Below, piece after piece: positions 27,129-36,343 of a stretch of 64,000 nt of DNA. The notes under the pieces are model-generated. The model saw only the letters and a list, made by a program, of their open reading frames with translations. It ran no database searches and had not been told where the DNA came from. Numbering within the stretch: the first letter of the stretch is position 1; each line of letters opens with the position of its first letter. The position numbers and the translations under genes were made by a program. The stretch comes from JAHJCW01 sp965369995 (GTDB lineage: Bacteria > Fidelibacterota > Marinisomatia > Marinisomatales > JAHJCW01), in the NCBI GenBank assembly GCA_965369995.1, contig CBDURO010000002.1, positions 1 to 64,000 on the forward strand. The letters run 5' to 3'.

Positions 27129-28775
27129 TTAAAATATTGAAGATTCTTGCCATTCTCCAAAATTATCTTTCATCGCATCTACAATTTCTCCTAATGTAGC
27201 ATAAGCCTTTGCAGCTTTAATAATTGGCGGCATAATATTTGTTTTGTTTTTGCAAGCTTGCCTAATCTCATCAAGAACCACTTTTACGGCTACATTGTCA
27301 CGATTTTCTCTTAAATCGGTAATAGCTTTTATTTGTTTTTCCTCGGCTTCTTTTCCGATTTCAAGTAAAGGAATTTCTATTTTTTCATCTTCTTTTATAA
27401 AGTCATTTACACCAACTACTATGCGTTTCTTTTCATCGACTAATCTTTGATAATTAGATGCCGCTTTAGCGATTTCACGTTGGAAAAACCCTAATTCAAT
27501 TGCAGGGATTACTCCGCCTAATTCATCTATTTGATTGAAATATAATTCGGCTTCTTCTTCCAATTTATTAGTTAACGATTCAACATACCATGATCCTCCT
27601 AAAGGATCAATTACATTCGTTGCTCCGGTTTCATAAGCAATGAGTTGCTGAGTTCTTAATGCAATCTCTGCTGCTTTTTCCGAAGGTAATGCTAACGTCT
27701 CATCCATAGAGTTTGTGTGCAAAGATTGGGTACCTCCTAGCACTCCGGACAATGCTTGAAAGGCTGTTCGGGCTATATTTATTTCCGGTTGTTGAGCAGT
27801 TAATGAACAACCCGCAGTTTGAGTATGAAATCTTAGCTTCCAAGATCTTTCACTTTTAGCATTATATTTATTTTTCATATGTTTTGCCCAAATTCGTCTT
27901 GCTGCTCGATATTTAGCAATTTCTTCAAAAAAGTCTAAATGTGAGTTAAAAAAGAATGAAAGTCTTGGTGCAAATTTGTCCACATCCATTCCTGCCGCAA
28001 TAGCATGCTCAACGTATGCAAATCCATCAGCGAGGGTAAATGCCAACTCTTGTGCGGCTGTAGATCCAGCCTCCCGAATGTGATAACCTGAAATTGAAAT
28101 TGTATTATATTGTGGCATATGCTCAGCACAATATTGCATCATATCGGTGATAATTCGCATCGATTGTTCCGGTGGAAAAATCCACTCTTTTTGCGCAATA
28201 AATTCTTTTAATATATCATTTTGCAATGTGCCTCGCAGTTGTTCCTGAGGTACATTTTGTTTGTCGGCAACAGCGATATAAAATGCCAATAAAATTACAG
28301 CAGGACCATTTATAGTTTGTGATACTGATATTTTTCCCAAATTAATTTTATCAAATAAAATTTCCATATCTTTAAGTGAAGCAATACTAACTCCACACTT
28401 ACCTACTTCACCCAATGCAAAATCATGCCCCGGATCGTAGCCCATTAAAGTTGGCATATCAAAAGCTACAGAAAGACCGGTTTGTCCTTGAGATAGAAGA
28501 AAATGATAACGTTCATTTGTTTCTTGTGGAGTACCAAAACCGGCAAATTGCCGCATTGTCCATAATTTACCTCTATACATATTGGCATGAACTCCACGCG
28601 TAAATGGATATTGGCCAGGGAAACTAAGTTCTTCCCCATAATTTTCAGATTCAGCTTCCGGTAAATAAAGAGGATCAACAGTTAAACCGCTAATAGTACG
28701 GAAATCATAATCGCGGTTCTTTGCTTTCTCGAATTCTAATTGCCACTGTTTTTTTTGTTTTTTAAAATTGCTCAC
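27129..28775 (-). CDS. Acyl-CoA mutase large subunit, isobutyryl-CoA mutase-like
   Basis: The 548-residue TIM-barrel large subunit of an adenosylcobalamin mutase has no B12-binding domain, so it needs a separate small subunit not encoded here. The family core (RQFAGFGT, GLSVAFDMPT, NDILKEF, TNSMDETLALP) is intact. In P. shermanii methylmalonyl-CoA mutase Tyr89 and Arg207 read the substrate; here the aligned residues are Phe77 and Gln195, 118 apart as in the reference. Phe/Gln is the pair of isobutyryl-CoA mutase. The enzyme therefore probably interconverts isobutyryl-CoA and butyryl-CoA, or a similar non-carboxylated acyl-CoA. Automatic annotation would call it methylmalonyl-CoA mutase. Confidence 0.85.
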   Translation of the reverse strand: MSNFKKQKKQWQLEFEKAKNRDYDFRTISGLTVDPLYLPEAESENYGEELSFPGQYPFTRGVHANMYRGKLWTMRQFAGFGTPQETNERYHFLLSQGQTGLSVAFDMPTLMGYDPGHDFALGEVGKCGVSIASLKDMEILFDKINLGKISVSQTINGPAVILLAFYIAVADKQNVPQEQLRGTLQNDILKEFIAQKEWIFPPEQSMRIITDMMQYCAEHMPQYNTISISGYHIREAGSTAAQELAFTLADGFAYVEHAIAAGMDVDKFAPRLSFFFNSHLDFFEEIAKYRAARRIWAKHMKNKYNAKSERSWKLRFHTQTAGCSLTAQQPEINIARTAFQALSGVLGGTQSLHTNSMDETLALPSEKAAEIALRTQQLIAYETGATNVIDPLGGSWYVESLTNKLEEEAELYFNQIDELGGVIPAIELGFFQREIAKAASNYQRLVDEKKRIVVGVNDFIKEDEKIEIPLLEIGKEAEEKQIKAITDLRENRDNVAVKVVLDEIRQACKNKTNIMPPIIKAAKAYATLGEIVDAMKDNFGEWQESSIF

Positions 28776-28793
28776 TTTTATTACTTCATTTCA

Positions 28794-30674
28794 TCATTTA
28801 CTTAAAAACTCTTTAATATTTTGAATAATTTCTGACTTATTCAAGCCAATTTCTTCCAATAGAAGATCTCTGTTACCATGAGTAATAAATTTATTTGGAA
28901 TACCAATCCTTTTAATATTACCGGCATAACAGTTATCAGTCAACCATTCTGATATACCGCTTCCAAAACCACCATTAATTACACCCTCCTCAATTGTAAT
29001 AATTTTATTGAATTTCTTGATCACATATTTCAAATACTTTTCATCCAATGGTTGAATAAAACGGCAATTAATAACTTCACACGATATTTTATCCTTAGCC
29101 AAATCCATAGCGACTTTCAATGATGGTTTTACCATTGAACCAACTGCAAGAATTGCGATATCTTTACCTGTTATGGTTTTTTCCCAATTTCCAACGGGAA
29201 TTAAATCAGCCTGTCCTTTTCCATCAAAATCAAACGAGGATGATCTTGGATATCTTATCATAAATGGATTTTTAGTCTGGTTGAGCGCCGTATACATTAA
29301 ATTCCTTAGTTCATTACCATCTTTTGGAGCAGATACAATTAAATTGGGTATACATCTTGAATAAGCAATGTCGAGTGCACCGTGATGTGTAGCACCATCT
29401 TCACCTACTAAACCAGCACGATCCAAACAAAATATAACAGGCAAATTTTGTAATGCCACATCGTGAATTATGTGGTCATATGCCCTTTGTAAAAACGTTG
29501 AATAAATCGCTACAATAGGTCTCATTCCTTGCATCGCCATACCAGCGGCAAATGTTACGGCATGACCTTCTGCAATACCTACATCATAAAATCGTTCCGG
29601 AAACTCATTGGCAAACGGCACCAAACCAGTTCCTTCTTTCATTGCCGCAGTGATACATATTGTATCATCGCGGTTGCGACCAATTTCACATACAACTTCT
29701 CCAAATGCATCCTGAAATGATGGGACTGTTACTTTTTCTTTAGCGGGTTTTTTCTTCTTTCCATTATTCGGAGCTACACCATGAAAAGAGACTGGATCAG
29801 ACTCAGCTAGATGCATTCCCTTTCCTTTTTTAGTAACAATATGAAGTAAGACCGGTGTATTTATATCTTTGATATTTTCTAAGGTATTAACCATTATATT
29901 TATATCATTACCATCAATTGGTCCAAAATATCGGAAACCAAATTCATCAAACAGTAAACCAGGAACCATTAATGATTTTAAACTTTCTTCAACTTTCCGT
30001 ATTATTCTTCGTGTTATTCCTTTTCCGGTTGGAAGAGCGCCAGTCGTTTTCCAAATTTCATCTCTAACTCGATTATAAAGCGGATTAGTTACTATTTTTG
30101 TTAAATAGCTTCGCATTGCTCCAACATTCGGACTTATGGACATTGTATTATCATTTAGAATAACCAATAATTGTTTTCGTGAACTACCTGCGTTAATCAA
30201 ACCCTCGAATGCTAACCCTCCTGTCATGGCACCATCACCAATAATGGCGACTACCTTATAATATTCTTTTTTATGATCTCGCGCTGATGCGATTCCGAAC
30301 GAAGCAGAAATAGAAGTTGAAGCATGTCCTGCTCCAAAAGTGTCATATTCACTTTCACTTGGCATGAGGAAACCACATAATCCACCGTATTGCCGGATAG
30401 TATTTAATTTACCCTTACGACCTGTTAATATTTTATGTGCGTAACCCTGGTGACCAACATCCCATACAAGTTTATCTCTAGGTGTATCATAGACATAATG
30501 CAATGCAATTGTTAGCTCTACGGCACCTAAAGTTGAAGCCAAATGACCACCGGTTTTTTCAACAGTTGCAATTGTATATTCTCGTATTTCCTTAGCAAGT
30601 TTCTTTAAATCATCAATTGATAATTTTTTTAAGTCTGCCGGGTAATTTATCTTATTTAATAATTTTTCCGTCAT
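28794..30674 (-). CDS. dxs: 1-deoxy-D-xylulose-5-phosphate synthase
   Basis: The 626-residue thiamine-diphosphate enzyme has the N-terminal GGHLASTLGAVELTIALHYV segment, a ThDP/Mg site GDGAMTGG with a later Asn, and a C-terminal transketolase domain (RAGLVGEDGATHHGA). It condenses pyruvate with glyceraldehyde-3-phosphate, the first step of the MEP isoprenoid pathway. I chose the ATG at 30674, 4 bases after the pdxT stop; an upstream in-frame GTG at 30698 would overlap pdxT and adds only 8 residues. ispH of the same pathway lies three genes upstream. Confidence 0.96.
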   Translation of the reverse strand: MTEKLLNKINYPADLKKLSIDDLKKLAKEIREYTIATVEKTGGHLASTLGAVELTIALHYVYDTPRDKLVWDVGHQGYAHKILTGRKGKLNTIRQYGGLCGFLMPSESEYDTFGAGHASTSISASFGIASARDHKKEYYKVVAIIGDGAMTGGLAFEGLINAGSSRKQLLVILNDNTMSISPNVGAMRSYLTKIVTNPLYNRVRDEIWKTTGALPTGKGITRRIIRKVEESLKSLMVPGLLFDEFGFRYFGPIDGNDINIMVNTLENIKDINTPVLLHIVTKKGKGMHLAESDPVSFHGVAPNNGKKKKPAKEKVTVPSFQDAFGEVVCEIGRNRDDTICITAAMKEGTGLVPFANEFPERFYDVGIAEGHAVTFAAGMAMQGMRPIVAIYSTFLQRAYDHIIHDVALQNLPVIFCLDRAGLVGEDGATHHGALDIAYSRCIPNLIVSAPKDGNELRNLMYTALNQTKNPFMIRYPRSSSFDFDGKGQADLIPVGNWEKTITGKDIAILAVGSMVKPSLKVAMDLAKDKISCEVINCRFIQPLDEKYLKYVIKKFNKIITIEEGVINGGFGSGISEWLTDNCYAGNIKRIGIPNKFITHGNRDLLLEEIGLNKSEIIQNIKEFLSK

Positions 30675-30678
30675 AATG

Positions 30679-31254
30679 CTAATTATTTGTCTTCTCACCT
30701 AAAAATATATATTCATGTAAAATTGAAATGTTATCTAACTCCGGATGGAAAGATATTCCCATATGTTTATTATTTTTAACAATTACTGGGCAGTCATTAC
30801 GCATAGCTATATTCATTACTGAACTTCCATAAGATACAATCCTTGGTGCTCGAATAAATGACCCTGAAATATTGTAATTATTATTATTCAATTCAAATTC
30901 AATATTAATAGTATTTGAGTTAATTTGTCTGCCATATCCGTTTCTTTCGATTTGCACATCTAATAATCCAAGAGGTTCCAAATTTGCATCAACAACTTTT
31001 TCAGACATCAAAATTAAACCCGCACAAGTACCTAAAACAGGACAATCATTCGCGAATGATTTAAGTGGTTTATACAAACCCATCCTATTCATTAATTTAG
31101 ATATAGTTGTTGATTCTCCCCCGGGAATCACAAGTCCTTCTACAGTATCCAACTCATATGGATATCTAACAGTAACAGGTTCAATTCCTATTCTTTCCAA
31201 TACTTGGCTATGCATTTCATAATTACCCTGAAGAGCTAAAACCCCAATTTTCAA
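30679..31254 (-). CDS. pdxT: Pyridoxal 5'-phosphate synthase glutaminase subunit PdxT
   Basis: The 191-residue class I glutamine amidotransferase has GVLALQGNYEMH at the start, the PGGESTT motif, the nucleophile region VLGTCAGLI, and SFHPEL near the end. It releases ammonia from glutamine and channels it to PdxS. I placed the start at TTG 31254-31252, 1 base after the pdxS stop; GAGG within the pdxS end serves as its ribosome-binding site. This gives the family length, whereas the longer upstream reading adds 18 residues from the pdxS overlap. Confidence 0.95.
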   Translation of the reverse strand: MKIGVLALQGNYEMHSQVLERIGIEPVTVRYPYELDTVEGLVIPGGESTTISKLMNRMGLYKPLKSFANDCPVLGTCAGLILMSEKVVDANLEPLGLLDVQIERNGYGRQINSNTINIEFELNNNNYNISGSFIRAPRIVSYGSSVMNIAMRNDCPVIVKNNKHMGISFHPELDNISILHEYIFLGEKTNN

Positions 31255-31255
31255 A

Positions 31256-32137
31256 CTACCACCCTCGTTCTTGCAGTCTTTGTCCCTCGGGAATCTCAGA
31301 AATATCAAGTCCTTTCATTGCTGATTTTAATCCACTAGAGATTTCTGACATTTTCTTTGCATCATCGAAATATGTAACAGCCTCTACAATCGCTTTAGCG
31401 CGATCAGCCGGATCATCACTCATAAATATACCTGAACCAACAAATACTGATTCGGCTCCAAGCTGCATCATCAAAGATGCATCGGCAGGGGTAGCAATGC
31501 CGCCTGCAGCAAAATTAGGAACCGGCAACTTCCCTGTTTTTGCAACCATTTCAACTAAAGGAAAAGGGGCACCTAATTCTTTTGCAGTAGCCATTAATTC
31601 GGAATGGTCCATAATAGTCAAATTTTTCATCTGAGCTTGGATTGTACGCATATGTCTGACAGCTTCCACAATATTTCCGCTACCGGCTTCTCCTTTAGTG
31701 CGAATCATTGCAGCTCCTTCGCCAATTCTACGTAATGCTTCGCCCAAATCACGCGCACCACAAACAAAAGGTATCTTAAAATCCTCTTTCCAAATATGAT
31801 TTTTTTCATCAGCCGGAGTTAAAACTTCACTCTCATCAATAAAATCCACTTCAAGTGCTTCTAATATTTGAGCTTCAGCAAAATGCCCAATCCTGCACTT
31901 CGCCATTACTGGAATAGATACTTTCTTCTGAATATCTTTAATCATTTCAGGATTGCTCATTCGAGCAATTCCGCCATCTTTACGAATTTCAGCTGGGATT
32001 CGCTCCAAAGCCATAACAGCAACGGCTCCGGCATCTTCAGCAATTTTTGCTTGCTCAGAATTTGTAACATCCATTATTACTCCACCCTTTAACATCTCTG
32101 CTAATCCAACTTTTATTTTATATGTATCTTTACTCAT
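31256..32137 (-). CDS. pdxS: Pyridoxal 5'-phosphate synthase lyase subunit PdxS
   Basis: The 293-residue TIM barrel is highly conserved: MERIPAEIRKDGGIARMS near the start, GAAMIRTKGEAGSGN with its catalytic lysine, and FAAGGIATPADA. It makes PLP from ribose 5-phosphate, glyceraldehyde 3-phosphate and ammonia in a 12+12 complex with PdxT. This is the DXP-independent route, so the dxs gene next door is not needed for vitamin B6. It overlaps ispH by 8 bases. Confidence 0.98.
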   Translation of the reverse strand: MSKDTYKIKVGLAEMLKGGVIMDVTNSEQAKIAEDAGAVAVMALERIPAEIRKDGGIARMSNPEMIKDIQKKVSIPVMAKCRIGHFAEAQILEALEVDFIDESEVLTPADEKNHIWKEDFKIPFVCGARDLGEALRRIGEGAAMIRTKGEAGSGNIVEAVRHMRTIQAQMKNLTIMDHSELMATAKELGAPFPLVEMVAKTGKLPVPNFAAGGIATPADASLMMQLGAESVFVGSGIFMSDDPADRAKAIVEAVTYFDDAKKMSEISSGLKSAMKGLDISEIPEGQRLQERGW

Positions 32138-32993
32138 AAATTATTTCCTTATCAATAACATTGCCAATTTTTTTAACGTATTGAATAACATCTTGTATAA
32201 CATTATCAGGTGTAGATGCACCAGCAGAAATGCCTACTGTTCCAGCACTCTTAAACCACTTATTTTGAATATCATCGACATCTGTAACTTGGTATGAATT
32301 TGGATTTCTCTCTAATGCTAATTGCGTTAACCGTTTTGAATTGGCACTCGTAAACGACCCGATAATAATCAATATATCAGCTGTTTGTGCCAATCTTTTA
32401 ATTTGCTCATGATTACGTTTTGTAGGAAAACAAATGGTATTTACAAAATGCAGATCACTAACTTTGGTTAGCAGTACGCTAATTATGTCTTGAATATTCT
32501 CAATCATTTGTGTCGATTGACTTACAACTCCAACACGTTTCATTTTCTTTAATTTTATTGCTTCTTCGGCGTTTGAAATAATAATTGGATTCTTCACTTG
32601 TGTAGAAATTCCTACTATTTCATCATGACCATGGTCACCTATTATTATTATCTGTCTTCCATCCTTTTCTAGCTTACGAACCTCTTCATGAATTTCTGTT
32701 ACGAGCGGACAAGTCGCATCAATAATATTCAATTTCTTTTTACGTGCTTGTTCCCAAATGCTTGGTTCAGTACCATGCGCTCTGAGTAATAATGGTTTAC
32801 CGGCAGGTACCTGATCTAATAATTCAACTACTTTTGTACCAGCTTTTTCAAGATCTTTTACCACGTTCTCATTATGAACAATATGACCTAACATATATAC
32901 GTCACCATGTTCTTTGGTGGTTTTATATGCTTGATCAACAGCATGTCTAACTCCAAAACAATAACCGGCATCCTTTGCTACAATTATTTTCAA
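32130..32993 (-). CDS. ispH: 4-hydroxy-3-methylbut-2-enyl diphosphate reductase
   Basis: The 287-residue iron-sulfur enzyme has the three cluster cysteines in AGYCFGVRHAV (Cys12), ATCPLV (near 95) and NTICFPT (near 192). The motif SAGASTPD follows near the C-terminus. It makes IPP and DMAPP, the last step of the MEP pathway. It overlaps nrnA by 4 bases and pdxS by 8, so it is translationally coupled to both. Confidence 0.96.
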   Translation of the reverse strand: MKIIVAKDAGYCFGVRHAVDQAYKTTKEHGDVYMLGHIVHNENVVKDLEKAGTKVVELLDQVPAGKPLLLRAHGTEPSIWEQARKKKLNIIDATCPLVTEIHEEVRKLEKDGRQIIIIGDHGHDEIVGISTQVKNPIIISNAEEAIKLKKMKRVGVVSQSTQMIENIQDIISVLLTKVSDLHFVNTICFPTKRNHEQIKRLAQTADILIIIGSFTSANSKRLTQLALERNPNSYQVTDVDDIQNKWFKSAGTVGISAGASTPDNVIQDVIQYVKKIGNVIDKEIIYE

Positions 32994-33997
32994 TCTATAA
33001 CCTCTTCTTGCTCTTTCATTATTTCGATTGTTTTATCTACTACTTTTGAAGAAACGTCGGATATTTTACCGATAACCTTCGCTCCCGCAGCGAATGAATG
33101 CCCTCCACCTCCAAAATATTGAGCGATTTTATTAATTGAATAATAACCCTTAGATCTAAAATTTATCCGGCAAGAATTATCTGCATTATCGAAAATCATT
33201 ACTGATACTTCCACACCTTTTATTGCTCGGGCAAAATCTGTAAAACCATCTACATCATCTTTTGTAGCATTAGCCTTTTTCATCATTTCTTTGGTGATTT
33301 TGAACCACACTAATTTACCATTGTAAGTAAACTGTAAACTAGCGGCAACAGCAGCCAATAACTTAATTCTAGAGCGAGAGCTTGACCCATATATTTTTTG
33401 ATGAATTTTTGCTGTATCTACACCTGCTTTTATCGCATTTGCTGCGATTTCATGACAAGCCACATTTGTATTATTATAACTGAAAGAACCGGTGTCTGTC
33501 ATTATTGCTATATATATTGCCTCATAGATATTTTTTGACAAACAACCGGGATCAATGGTTTTTAAATAACCATAAATCAATTCACCAGTTGCCGATGCGT
33601 TTATATCGGAAACGTTAATTGTGAATGGATGACCATTTGGATACGGATGATGGTCAATATTCACTACTGTAGTGCCATTTTGCTGAATCACATTCCACAT
33701 CCTACCGGTTCTTGTATAATTCCCGATATCAAGTAATATGGCAAGATCAACATTCCCTAACCATTCTAAATGTTTTGCCTCTTCAAAGATTTCAAATTTA
33801 TTGTCAGGGTCTAAAAATTGATATTCCTCAGGTAACCTCGAAGTAAGTAAAATACGACATTTCTTTCCTTTGGCAATTAAATGATGATATAATGCTACAA
33901 TAGAACCAATACCATCCCCATCCGGATTTTCATGTGTTGTTAACATGATAGAATCGGCTTTCTCTATTTCTTGATATATTTTTTTCCAATCAGTCAT
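32990..33997 (-). CDS. DHH-family phosphoesterase, NrnA-like
   Basis: The 335-residue protein has the DHH domain motifs HENPDGDGIGS (near residue 21), LDIGNY and IDHHPYPNGH, followed by a DHHA1 domain ending in FGGGGHSFAAGA. NrnA enzymes degrade nanoRNA and 3'-phosphoadenosine 5'-phosphate; some relatives hydrolyse cyclic di-AMP products (pApA). With cdaA in the same co-directional region, a role in clearing c-di-AMP breakdown products is possible, though this is inference. Confidence 0.9.
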   Translation of the reverse strand: MTDWKKIYQEIEKADSIMLTTHENPDGDGIGSIVALYHHLIAKGKKCRILLTSRLPEEYQFLDPDNKFEIFEEAKHLEWLGNVDLAILLDIGNYTRTGRMWNVIQQNGTTVVNIDHHPYPNGHPFTINVSDINASATGELIYGYLKTIDPGCLSKNIYEAIYIAIMTDTGSFSYNNTNVACHEIAANAIKAGVDTAKIHQKIYGSSSRSRIKLLAAVAASLQFTYNGKLVWFKITKEMMKKANATKDDVDGFTDFARAIKGVEVSVMIFDNADNSCRINFRSKGYYSINKIAQYFGGGGHSFAAGAKVIGKISDVSSKVVDKTIEIMKEQEEVID

Positions 33998-34061
33998 TTA
34001 TTACTTATGCAAAACATAAAATTTACGATACTAACTATAATTATTCTACGAATATCACTAA

Positions 34062-34604
34062 CTAAAGTTTACTCCATTGATTCTCATCTATTTTATTTTT
34101 TATTACATGAAAACGAGCTAATACAAAAAGATAATCGGACAGTCGATTTAGATATTTAATCCAAATATCCCGACCGTTCTCATTTCCTACAAGTTCCACA
34201 ATTTTTCGTTCTGCTCTTCGACAAATTGATCTTGCTATATGCAGTCTGGCAGAGAATTCATCTCCTCCAGGCAATATAAATTCCTTCAAGGGAGGTAATA
34301 TTTTATTCATCCTTTCTATAGTTGCTTCCATATAAAAAACCGATTCATCTCTCAGTAATTCTATATTATTATTTGGGACAGATAATTCACCACCCAAATT
34401 CATTAAATTATTTTGAATAATATTTAATTCTTGCACTAATTCATCATCTGAAGCAGTAATTTTTACAAAACCAATAAATGAATTCAGCTCATCAACTTCA
34501 CCTATACTACATATCCTTAAATCCGATTTTGATACTTTAGTACCATCTCCAAGGGAAGTAGTTCCCTTATCTCCGGTTTTTGTTGTGACTTTAGTAATTC
34601 TCAT
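34062..34604 (-). CDS. Cob(I)alamin adenosyltransferase, PduO type
   Basis: The 180-residue PduO-type ATP:cob(I)alamin adenosyltransferase opens with the ATP-binding TKTGDKGTTSLGDG and carries FILPGGDEFSARLH and RSICRRAER. It makes adenosylcobalamin, the cofactor of the acyl-CoA mutase encoded about 5 kb downstream in the same orientation, which is a plausible functional pair. It overlaps the antiporter gene by 4 bases. Confidence 0.94.
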   Translation of the reverse strand: MRITKVTTKTGDKGTTSLGDGTKVSKSDLRICSIGEVDELNSFIGFVKITASDDELVQELNIIQNNLMNLGGELSVPNNNIELLRDESVFYMEATIERMNKILPPLKEFILPGGDEFSARLHIARSICRRAERKIVELVGNENGRDIWIKYLNRLSDYLFVLARFHVIKNKIDENQWSKL

Positions 34605-36034
34605 ACGAAGAATATAAACGTAACTAATATATATAAAGGAATTAAAATAGGAATTGAGTATTTAAGCATGTATCCAAAAAAACTTGGCATTGATATATTT
34701 TGTTCTTCAGCAATCGACTTAACCATAAAATTCGGAGCATTACCTATATATGTATTTGCTCCCATAAAAACGGCACCTGCCGAGATAGCCAACAAAGTCT
34801 GATGAAACGGTCCCATTAATTCATGAGCATTGCCCCCGGCTGTATTGAAAAACACTAAATAAGTTGGTGCATTATCCAAGAAACTCGATAAAATTCCCGT
34901 TGCCCAAAAATACATATAATTTACCGGTTCACCATTAGTTGAAACTGAATTAATGATTGCCGACAAGGCACCTTCGGTACCTGCCTTTAAAATCGCAATT
35001 GCGGGAATTATTGTAATGAATATTGCAGCAAATAGTTTTGCCACTTCTTGTATCGGAAACCACGTAAATTGATTTTCTTTTCTAAGAAATTTTGATGTGA
35101 ATTTCCAACTTAACGCTGTCAATGAGAGTAATAAAATGTCCCGCATTAAATTAGGTAATTGCAATTCAACACTATAAACGTTGAATGAAGTATTTGGATT
35201 CCAAATTCCACTCATTAATACTGAAGCAATTACGCCAAGTAAAAATAGAAAGTTTATTGAGCCCTCTATACCAAGTTTTTCTTTCTTTTCAGTAACCGGC
35301 TTCTTGGAATGATCTTCCATATTATAAAATCTACTATCAATGAAATAGAAAATGAGTGACAATGAGCCAACCATAAATAACATTGGTTTTATCATTGCTG
35401 TTGTAGTCCAAAAGAAATCCACTCCTTTTAGAAATCCTAAAAATAATGGAGGGTCACCCAAAGGAGTTAATGAGCCACCAATATTAGCAACTAAGAAAAT
35501 GAAAAATACTATTACATGAACTTTATGTTCACGATGTTGATTAGCTCTGATCAAAGGACGAATCAGGAGCATAGCTGCGCCTGTTGTACCCATCCAACTT
35601 GCTAATATTGTACCAATTAAGATAATGATTAAGTTCAGTATCGGAGTACCTACCAATGTACCTTTTAATCGAATTCCACCGGAAATTGTAAATAGGGAAA
35701 GTAATAGTATTATAAACGGAATGTAATCTAAAAGAACAATATGAAGAACTTCATAAAGTGTTACGGAAAGTCCTTCCACAATTAAAAATGGAAATACAAA
35801 TGTCAACGCCCAAAAAAATGAAACTTTACCAAAATTATTATGCCAAAAATGTGGTGCGACTAATGGCATTATCGCTATTGATAACAAAATTCCTGCAAAT
35901 GGTATTGTCCATAAAATTGTTAATGTTGTTCCATCAACATGAGGGACAGAATGGACATCCTGTCCTCCGGATGCTAAAACAATATTTGCAGCAAAAATAA
36001 TAATCGATATGATACTAATTCGAAATATTTTCAT
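34601..36034 (-). CDS. Sodium:proton antiporter, NhaD/ArsB-like
   Basis: The 477-residue polytopic protein has a possible signal or first helix (1-22) and about 11-12 further membrane helices. Charged-motif regions such as GGSLTPLGDPPLFLGFLKG and a C-terminal FLDNAPTYLVFF helix are typical of the NhaD branch of the ion transporter superfamily. It probably exchanges Na+ for H+. It begins a group ending next to the Na+-NQR block, which fits a sodium-cycling cell. The 4-base overlap with the adenosyltransferase gene couples the two. Confidence 0.8.
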   Translation of the reverse strand: MKIFRISIISIIIFAANIVLASGGQDVHSVPHVDGTTLTILWTIPFAGILLSIAIMPLVAPHFWHNNFGKVSFFWALTFVFPFLIVEGLSVTLYEVLHIVLLDYIPFIILLLSLFTISGGIRLKGTLVGTPILNLIIILIGTILASWMGTTGAAMLLIRPLIRANQHREHKVHVIVFFIFLVANIGGSLTPLGDPPLFLGFLKGVDFFWTTTAMIKPMLFMVGSLSLIFYFIDSRFYNMEDHSKKPVTEKKEKLGIEGSINFLFLLGVIASVLMSGIWNPNTSFNVYSVELQLPNLMRDILLLSLTALSWKFTSKFLRKENQFTWFPIQEVAKLFAAIFITIIPAIAILKAGTEGALSAIINSVSTNGEPVNYMYFWATGILSSFLDNAPTYLVFFNTAGGNAHELMGPFHQTLLAISAGAVFMGANTYIGNAPNFMVKSIAEEQNISMPSFFGYMLKYSIPILIPLYILVTFIFFV

Positions 36035-36170
36035 TTATTAAACCGATAGATTTTTCATCGTTATTCATTAAAATATATAAGATACAAATTACACTTATTA
36101 ATAGAATATTTATATAAAAATCATTCTAATTATTGTGGAACATTATCAGAATATTTTGGTAATATCATTT
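36035..36170. promoter_or_regulatory. Divergent promoter region, antiporter versus nqrM
   Basis: These 136 AT-rich bases separate two genes that start away from each other, so promoters for both must lie here. I see no convincing -35/-10 pair or operator. Confidence 0.35.
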
Positions 36171-36326
36171 ATGAATATATTGATTGGAATTATAGCTATT
36201 GCTGTCGTCATTTTCATTTTAGGGATTGGTACATTTCTTGGTGGGAAGCAACTTAATACCACTTGCAGCGGTGAAGAATCCTGTTCAGTTTGTGGTGGCG
36301 ATACCGAAAAATGTGAGAATATATAA
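36171..36326 (+). CDS. nqrM: Na+-NQR maturation factor NqrM
   Basis: The 51-residue protein has one N-terminal membrane helix (about 2-24) and a C-terminal cluster of four cysteines spaced C-x5-C-x2-C-x6-C (TTCSGEESCSVCGG, then KCE). NqrM (DUF539) delivers or assembles the membrane-embedded iron site between NqrD and NqrE and uses this kind of Cys cluster. I start at ATG 36171, just before the helix; an in-frame GTG at 36135 would add 12 residues without membrane character. It reads opposite to nqrABCDEF-apbE and ends 17 bases from the apbE stop. Confidence 0.82.
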   Translation: MNILIGIIAIAVVIFILGIGTFLGGKQLNTTCSGEESCSVCGGDTEKCENI

Positions 36327-36343
36327 TTCAAAGTAAGTCAGAA

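Noticed and set aside
27129..28775. Methylmalonyl-CoA mutase
   Set aside because: I first took the Arg of SMRII as the specificity Arg207; counting from Tyr89 in the reference shows the aligned residue is Gln195, so isobutyryl-CoA mutase-like is the better call.
30675..30698. Upstream GTG start for dxs
   Set aside because: It overlaps pdxT and adds 8 residues not typical of the family; the ATG at 30674 fits better.
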